Assembly (NCBI GenBank): GCA_963682025.1
Contig: OY821519.1
Span: forward strand, 8,916,668-8,980,667
Direction: 5' to 3'
Source of the DNA: Cordilura impudica
Lineage: Eukaryota; Arthropoda; Insecta; Diptera; Scathophagidae
DNA: 64,000 nucleotides
The notes beneath the pieces are model-generated. The model was not told where the DNA came from, ran no database searches, and worked only from the letters and a program-made list of their open reading frames with translations. Numbering within the stretch: the first letter of the stretch is position 1; each line of letters begins with the position of its first letter. Positions 57,355 through 64,000 of this stretch are shown here, piece after piece. A program made the translations under genes and the position numbers.

Positions 57355-60300
57355 TTAATCGGAATCTTCTTCATCGGAAGTATCAGTCGTGTAATCACTC
57401 AGATTTTCAGGTTGATCATTGTTTTCATGTTCGGATTCACTCAAATCCCATTGAGGGTGATCTGTTGGTGGTGCTGGTGCTTTTTTAACATCCAATTTAA
57501 GCTCTTGTTGTTGGTCCATGCCAAGATATGAATCTGAAGAGAAATTTATAGAAGAAAAATATATAATATTGATGAACATTTTATATCAAATCGGGTTTCC
57601 TTAATCAAAATTTTTGTTAATTCAATATTTGTTTAAAAATTTAATTAATTTTCTAAAATAATTTATAAAAGTTAAAAATTTTCTTAAATATTTAAAATTT
57701 CGATAATTTTCTATTTCGTCAGTTTTGTATTTTAAAAAATTTTATAGAAAATACGTTAAACAGAATTCTTTGATTTTTTTTTTTTCATAAAATTGGTTCG
57801 AAAATAGTAAAATCCGATTAAAAAAATATATATGTTATATTTAGTTAAATCGGATTTGAACTCAGTTGTCAAGTTAGTAATATATATTTTTTTTTAATTT
57901 ACCTGAACGCAGACACACGGTGAATGTATAAATACCGGGCCAGCGGGGTGCTGTAAACTTCAATTGTATTTCTTCTTGTTCCACCAAATTTGTGACATGA
58001 TACGGTGCTGTCAATAAAGTACGTGATTTACGATCACAGATATATGTCCACCAATATTCTTGTTTCTCTTCAGGGAAATAGGGACAATGAACTGTGTGTG
58101 ATATACGTGATTTGCCCTCCAACTTCTCACGCTTATTCAGCTTAGCCTGCAGTCTTTCCCATTCCTCATCATCATCATCATCTAACGATGAGTTATTCTT
58201 TGTTTGTTTTTCATTTTCTTCTTCACTGCCGGAAACTGAATCCTTAATATCATCAAGATCACTTGCATCTAGATCAGAATCAGCTTCTGAATCATGTTTG
58301 GCAGGCTCTTGGCTTTCCGTACTAGTAGTCGTTGGTGCGGTGACAACTTTAGTGGGAGGAGGTTTCTTTTTCTGGTTAGCAGTTGTTTTTTTGCCACCCT
58401 TACCACCTTTGCCTTTGCGGGGCTTAGCCCAAGCTGAAGATTTTTTAACTGGAGCCGCAGCAACAGCTGTTGGCTCTTCTTCATCTCCACCGCCATTACC
58501 TTGATCCTCATCATCCCTAAGCAAAACAACATCCATATTAAAAGAATACGAAATTTAATGTAAAATATATACTTACTTGATACCTTGTTTTTGTGGAACT
58601 TTGGAATCACCAAACAATGTTTTCATATCTTTGCGTATTAAGGTAACAGTTACCGTTACAATAGCTCCGGCTGTCACCACATTTGTATTCTCATCATCAA
58701 TGACTTCACAGCGTATTGAAAAATCTATTGAGGGCATTTTACCCAACACTTTCATGACATTATCATACTCTTGATCGTTTAAACTCTTCAACAACTGACG
58801 ACTTTCTTCGGGTGTCAATTGTGCGAATTGTTGTAAATTTTTGATGTGTCTCTTTTTATTCATGAAATACAGATGATCTTCAGTTACATGAGGTAATTGC
58901 AACAAAGGTGATTTAAATTCCCATAAGGCCTGAATAATCATCGGTGACATTTTCATGCAATTCTCGATGGTTTCTATGCTGGGCAGTCGTGGTACCCGTC
59001 TAGCGTAAGCCAACATTACTAATTGATGGACACAGGAAACCATTTCTTGTACCAAATATGGACACTTTTTCACAACGAATTGACGGTCCTTTTCCAAAGT
59101 TTCTGCATTCAAGGGCATACGTGACAAATGGGCATGGAGAATAGCTCTGGCTTTAATTGAATACATGCGACACAGTGGATGTTCTTTACATTTTTCATTT
59201 AGATTTGGCAACTGACGTATTAACTGGAATTGAAAAAAAGAAAAGTTTACACTAAAGAATCAGCCATGAATAGAGAAAATTGACTCGAATGAAACAAAAA
59301 CATTTGCAATAAAAAGATTAAAATATTTTTGTTTTTAATATAATGAATTTAAATAAAAACTAACACCCTTTGTTCCAACTTGGAATTATAGGAATCATAG
59401 GAATATATATATATACATATAAAACAAAAAAGGTTGGAGTATCTTAACCAATTATGGTTCTAGTATCATTTTTCACATTATTTCACTTACCGCTGGTACT
59501 TCTTCATTGTCTGACTGGCGTTCCATAACTTGAGAATTATAACGTTTATCAAATTCTAAACTTGCAGCCAACACCATCAATGCACGTTTTAGTAACATAT
59601 GTGGTGTTTTGTGTATGAAGTAAAAATACATTTGTGTGGTATCCAAAAGAACCTTATCACCGGAATAACGTATAGAACGATACCACCACATACCAACCAC
59701 CGAGGGTAAGGCCACCATGAAAATGAGACCATAAAGACCCAAAACCCAAACAGAGTTTTCCTTCTCAACGATCCATGAGGGTAAAGCAATTCCAAATGAC
59801 ATGGCACCCGGACCATCGGGATTGCCATATTTTTCATAGTTATCCTTGGCCACGTCGTCAGTTAAAGCCTGATAAGCCTTAGAGAGTTTCATGAACTCTT
59901 TTTCATCACCAGTCTCTTTGTCCGGATGCAGAATGAGCGAGAGTTTACGATATTGCTTCTTAATATCAGCCATTGAAGCGGTGGGTTCTATTTTTAAAAT
60001 TTCAAATGGATCGAAGCTGGCCATTTCATAATCAAACTGGGACACGCGATAAGCCAAAAATATCAATAGAGCCCAACCCAGGACGAGGCCAATTTGAATG
60101 CCAGCATTTTTCACAGCTCGATAGGGTTCTGCAGTAGCTAAAATAGCTTTCTTCTTAATACAATCTGTGCATTGACATTCTTCTCTTAGTTTCTCAGGAT
60201 CTAAAAAAAGAATAAACACTCATTCAATTAAAGTTAAATACACAATATACAAATGGGTTAACCTATTAGTGTGCAGTATAATATTAGCTATCAGAACTTT

Positions 60301-61578
60301 AAAGCATGATTTCTTCATGATTTTAAAACTCAATAAGAAATTATTAAATTTTTATAAAAGATAGTGAGTGATTACATATTTTATATATGTTTTTATAAGA
60401 ACTTTCTTTTTAAGTAGGTCGCCCATGGCCAAAAGTCCTTATAATTGTTGCGATGTTAAAAAAAATGTTATGCATCGAAATAAGTTCCATCAAAGCTATG
60501 TCTACATACAATTAAGAATTTATTTAAAACCCCGATGCTCTTATCGCTACGTTTTTTTAATTATCGGCATGATTGTGTGACTTAAGCTAGTGGAGATTGT
60601 GTTAGTGTGGCGAGGTGGTGTCAGGTGGGAAAATCAAAGTTCTCATACCAACAACAATAGCAAGATTTTTTTGATTTCCTAAAAGCAGTCAGACTTATAC
60701 CCACACACACACAAATGCAAACAGACTGTTTGCTGACTCTCTTTGAGCGCTTTCACCAGCGTCTTTACGTAGAGCACTGATGGGCACACTAACAGAATAA
60801 ATAATTGGAACGTATCAAACGTACTTTTTTAAAGCAGTTTTCGCACTAACGGGTGGAAGTATGGAAAAGAGGGGGTTTCTTTATAATATCAAGAAACAAC
60901 TTCGTCATACTAAAGCTGCGTTCACACTACGTGTTTTGCTTGTGTTTTTCTTAGTTTCTTAGCACGTGAAATTTGTACACATAGTGTGAACCCTTTCAAA
61001 CATTGTTTATGTACAACACATTTTGCAAGACATATGTAAATTTTTCAATTAGAGCAGGTTCTATTTTGCCAAGATAAACATATGAAAATACAACACTGCT
61101 TGTGGAGAAAGAAAAAAAGAGTAAATTATAAAGATTAATATTGAAAGAAAAATAAATTGTTTAATATTAATTAACAATTTAAAAATATATAAAATATATA
61201 ACTTTATTTTAAACAATAAATTTTTGTAAATTCACAAATTAAATCAGCTGTTGTTTACATTTAGAGGTTATGTCATTCGGAAATACATATGTACGTTTGA
61301 ACGCAAAAATTATGAATCGTATGTAAATCGCTAATTTTGACACACACACGGAATTACGTATGGATCGTAAAACTGAATTTACATATGGAAAATACACATA
61401 GTGTAAACACACCTTAAGTTGTTCTCTAATTTAGAGACACACTGATCGACTTACCTTCTTTTTTTTTGCGTGGCCAATAGTATATTGTTGTGGGTACTAG
61501 CACCAGTGCCAAGAATGATAACAGGAAATAGTAAAAAGTTCCACCGCTCTCATCATATTGAAATTTTTGACCTGCCAT
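57355..61578 (-). CDS. Sec63: Sec63, ER translocon J-domain protein
   Basis: Sec63 recruits and activates the lumenal Hsp70 BiP at the Sec61 channel. Five exons join exactly in phase: 61578-61455, 60200-59491, 59223-58577, 58516-57903 and 57533-57355. The product is 757 residues, matching the family size. Start MAGQKFQYDESGGTFYYF; membrane segments at about residues 15-35, 74-93 and 192-214; a lumenal J domain at about 103-166 with the Hsp70-activating HPD at 133-135 (LSLILHPDKETG). Next come the Brl/Sec63 helical domain (exon 3), a basic GKGGKGGKK tract, an acidic segment with EEWERLQAKLNKREKLEG, and the immunoglobulin-like part ending in PRWPGIYTFTVCLRSGDSYLG. The acidic C-terminus ends TTDTSDEEDSD, probably the Sec62-binding tail. 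Intron 1 carries an M1 MITE. No damage seen. It is convergent with the SH3BGR-family gene. Confidence 0.97.
60911..61416 (+). mobile_element. MITE family M1, copy 2, in sec63 intron 1
   Basis: About 506 bp, nearly identical to 32325-32831. The ends TAAAGCTGCGTTCACACTAC and, in complement, TTAAGGTGTGTTTACACTAT correspond. Inserted 39 bases inside the intron from the exon 1 donor (61454). Confidence 0.8.
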
Positions 61579-61957
61579 GGTTTTTTAGCTTCTGTTTCTA
61601 CAAACGTTGTTACTTTTATTATAGGTGTGTTGTTCAAGTTTTTCTTATATAGACCCTAACGATATGGATGCAACGAAGAGTTCAAACCCTACTTGTTGAA
61701 CACGTTTAATTAATGCTTTTTTTAGAGTTACACTTAAATTTCTAAGTTGTCGGGAGTGTTGAATGCTTATTGAATTGATTAATTTACAAAAAAAATATTT
61801 CTGTTTGGTATAAAAAAATATTTAACACAAGATTTTCGTGTATTGAAAATAAACTTTTTCTCAATCCAGCACGGCAATTGTATTCTCTTCGGTTTGACAC
61901 GTCTCCGAAACAGAGTTGCAATGTTTAGTTAAGTGCAAAAAAAGCAACTGTTAACCC
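61579..61957. promoter_or_regulatory. sec63 5' untranslated and promoter region
   Basis: Directly upstream of the sec63 start codon and free of repeats until the MITE at 61958. The segment around 61860-61925 (CAATCCAGCACGGCAATTGT, GTTTGACACGTCTCCGAAAC) is less AT-rich. No TATA element is placed with confidence. Confidence 0.35.
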
Positions 61958-62557
61958 TAAAGGTGCTATTACACGACATGTTTTCACATATGTACTGCCG
62001 CTTTTTTTATCCATATGTAATTCCGTATGTCTGTCAAAATTGTCGTTTTACATACGATAACCTCTATATGTAAAAAACAGCTGTTTTTTTAAATTGTGAA
62101 TTTACAAAATTAATTGTTAAAAATAAAGTTAAATATTTTTTATTGTTAATTAATATTAAATAATTTACTTTTCTTTTAATATTAATCTTTTTAATTAACG
62201 CTGTTTTTCTTTCACCACAAGCAGTGTTGTATTTTCATTTGTTTTGTCATTTCAAAACAGAACATGTTCTAATTGAAAAATTTACTTGTGAATTTCCACA
62301 TAATTAAAAAAGAGGTAAACAAAAACAGAGAAAGTGGAAATGAAATATAAATTTCAAAATAAATTTGCTTGTTATTCTAAACAACTGTTTTCATAAGACT
62401 TGAGTGTGATGTTGTAAATGGCCTAAGTATGCAGAAATAATGTCGGTACGACTTTATGACAGTCCCATGAATTTCATCGGATATATATTTCGAAAAATCA
62501 TACGACTAATATCGTGTAAATGGGCCTAAAAGATCACGTCGTGTAATAGCACCTTTA
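61958..62557. mobile_element. MITE family M1, diverged copy with a nested insertion
   Basis: The ends TAAAGGTGCTATTACACGAC (left) and, in complement, TAAAGGTGCTATTACACGAC (right) are a good inverted repeat. The interior 62040-62300 is a diverged, inverted version of the M1 interior (CACCACAAGCAGTGTTGTATTTTC). From about 62345 to 62528 a second sequence ending TAAATGGGCCTAA lies inside it; the same sequence recurs inverted at 63805-64000. Confidence 0.75.
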
Positions 62558-63804
62558 AGGTGTATGGTCCCTATATAATAAAGGCCTAGTTAGCCACACG
62601 TTGTTAACATGTATCCGTACCGTATACGTAACATTGGCATTTAGTGCAATTATAGAACGTAAAAAATGAACGAGCGTGTTGCTGTGTAAAATTAACCAAA
62701 ATATTTATTAGCTGTTCACAAATGTCACATATATTTTCAACAGATTGGGACGTTCCGGTTACGTGACAGTTGAATTAGGTAACTGCTCTAAATGCTTTCC
62801 ATGTAACAGAAAAAACAGCTGACACGTTTGGTTACGGATAAGTGTGGCTAAGTAGGCCTTAACAAATGGAACAAGTGGAACATATTTATGGCTCAACAAT
62901 AATTATGATGTTAATTGGATAGCATACAATTTTTTCCATACAATTCGTTCGTCTTGTTTATCATTCTTGCGGAAAGGAGGAATTTAATCAATTTTCATTA
63001 AAAGTTTTTAAGTGAAAATGAGTAGCTGTTACATAATTAAACAAATAAAGGCAATTTAATATATATTTATATAAATCTGGCATTCCTTTTGAATTTTTAC
63101 CACACAAAAAGGTAAGAAGAAGCAGACGGAATATAATAGAAAACAAAAAATAAACAAAAGTAATCAGAAGTTTGTCAAGTTAACTCTCAAAACGGTGTCG
63201 TTACAAACTCGCTTATAAATAACTTTAAAATTAAAAAAATATATACAAAACTTAAACGTGATAAACGAATAAAGTGTATTGAAATTATTGCTCGAGAAAA
63301 TGAACAAATTGTATAAAATAACAAAATAAAAGTTTTAGTGGTACCACGGAATATGGTTGATTGATGTATATTAGTTAGTGGTACCACTACTTTAATATAA
63401 AGAAAGAAAGATGAAAAAAGAAGAGAAAATGTTGTCAACATACTACCCGCAGCCAGATGTCACTCATATCGTTTGAAATACAACCGTGTTATTTTGCCGT
63501 AATATTTTGTATGTGTGTTTGGTCACAAAAACCTATACGAGCGTGTCGCCATATTTAATTTCCATAGGAAAGAAAGCCATTTTCCGTAAAATTTCAAGCA
63601 AATTTTTTATTGTTAATTTTTTACAACTTAATAAAATGTTAAATGTGCATTAAATGGTGTTAATTACAAAGTAGAGATTTGGAAAAAGTTATTATACTTC
63701 AAAAAGTTGTCCTTAGAAGGGTAAGTTGCAGTAAAAGTTTAAGAAAATTTCAGTAAAGTATTTTTTTCTCTTCCATCACACTATCATTTTGCGTTAATGG
63801 CTGC
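62558..63804. other. intergenic region upstream of sec63
   Basis: 62580-62860 contains a related CTAGTTAGCCACACGTTGTT...GTGTGGCTAAGTAGGCCTTA pair, probably the two ends of another short MITE of the same style. 63530-63720 ends at a good plus-strand donor (AAGG-GTAAGT at 63721) and could be an untranslated first exon of a gene running off the right edge. No coding frame confirms it. Confidence 0.35.
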
Positions 63805-64000
63805 TTAAGGCCCATTTACACGATACCACTCAGTCGTATGATTTTTCGAAATAAAAATCGATGAAATTCATCGGACTGTCATAAAGTCCTACCAACATTA
63901 TTTCTGCATACTTAGGCCATTTACAGCATCACACTCAAGTCTTATGAAAACAGCTGTTTAGAATAACAAGCAAATTTATTTTGAAATTTATATTTTATTT
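63805..64000 (-). mobile_element. partial MITE cut by the window end
   Basis: Starts TTAAGGCCCATTTACACGAT and follows in complement the sequence at 62345-62528 (GAAATTCATCGG, TTATTTCTGCATACTTAGGC, ACTCAAGTCTTATGAAAACA). Its second end lies beyond the window. Confidence 0.7.

Noticed and set aside
58094..58504. 136-codon serine-rich plus-strand frame
   Set aside because: Antisense of sec63 exon 4, whose acidic codons give serine strings on the other strand.
1..64000. tRNA, rRNA or CRISPR features
   Set aside because: I looked for cloverleaf-type B-box motifs and regular spacer arrays and saw none. The tandem arrays found have no spacers.

Overview
This is AT-rich, intron-bearing eukaryotic DNA from a dipteran, most likely a calyptrate fly such as a blow fly or house-fly relative. 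The placement is inferred from three genes close to their Drosophila counterparts, very AT-rich introns, and a transposon load typical of those genomes (DD41D and DD34E Tc1/mariner elements, mariner, hAT, Helitrons, Jockey/CR1-like LINEs, a Penelope-like fragment). The species cannot be fixed from the window alone.

Host genes are confined to the right half. akirin (38485-39309, +) encodes the nuclear cofactor of NF-kappaB and chromatin-remodelling transcription. An SH3BGR-family gene (Sh3beta-like, 44664-56926, +) has a 15-codon first exon, an 8.8 kb first intron full of transposons, a thioredoxin-like core exon and alternative acidic C-termini. sec63 (57355-61578, -) encodes the ER J-domain translocon subunit in five exons that can be joined exactly in frame; it is tail-to-tail with the SH3BGR gene. 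At 33751-34001 (-) lies the serine-rich first coding exon of a gene I cannot name. Its remaining exons are not seen, so much of the left 33 kb may be its intron.

The left 33 kb is layered transposon sequence. It includes a mariner remnant (about 110-700), an unclassified long-inverted-repeat DNA transposon (3389-5839) coding a Cys-rich possible DDE protein, a DD41D rosa-like element (6256-7554) inside another repeat, and a Tc1 pseudogene (9762-10674). It continues with a MITE (11103-11676), a Helitron (14595-15038), a 1.2 kb heptamer array (about 15340-16545), a second mariner remnant, a roughly 120 bp minisatellite, and a complete-ended hAT element with an 8-bp target duplication (21122-23371). 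Further right are a second rosa-like copy (26134-27367), a LINE remnant, an element with about 100-bp inverted ends (30615-31590), and a perfect 226-bp-arm palindrome (33286-33741) a few bases from a splice donor.

The right half adds a Tc1 pseudogene after akirin, several MITEs, LINE fragments, a second Helitron of the same family, a Penelope GIY-YIG fragment and a foldback-like array inside the SH3BGR intron. A dispersed MITE family sits upstream of the unnamed gene, in sec63 intron 1 and 5' of sec63.

No structural RNA gene, CRISPR array or prokaryotic feature was seen. The most unusual items are the palindrome beside a splice donor, the unclassified long-TIR transposon, and the foldback-like array.
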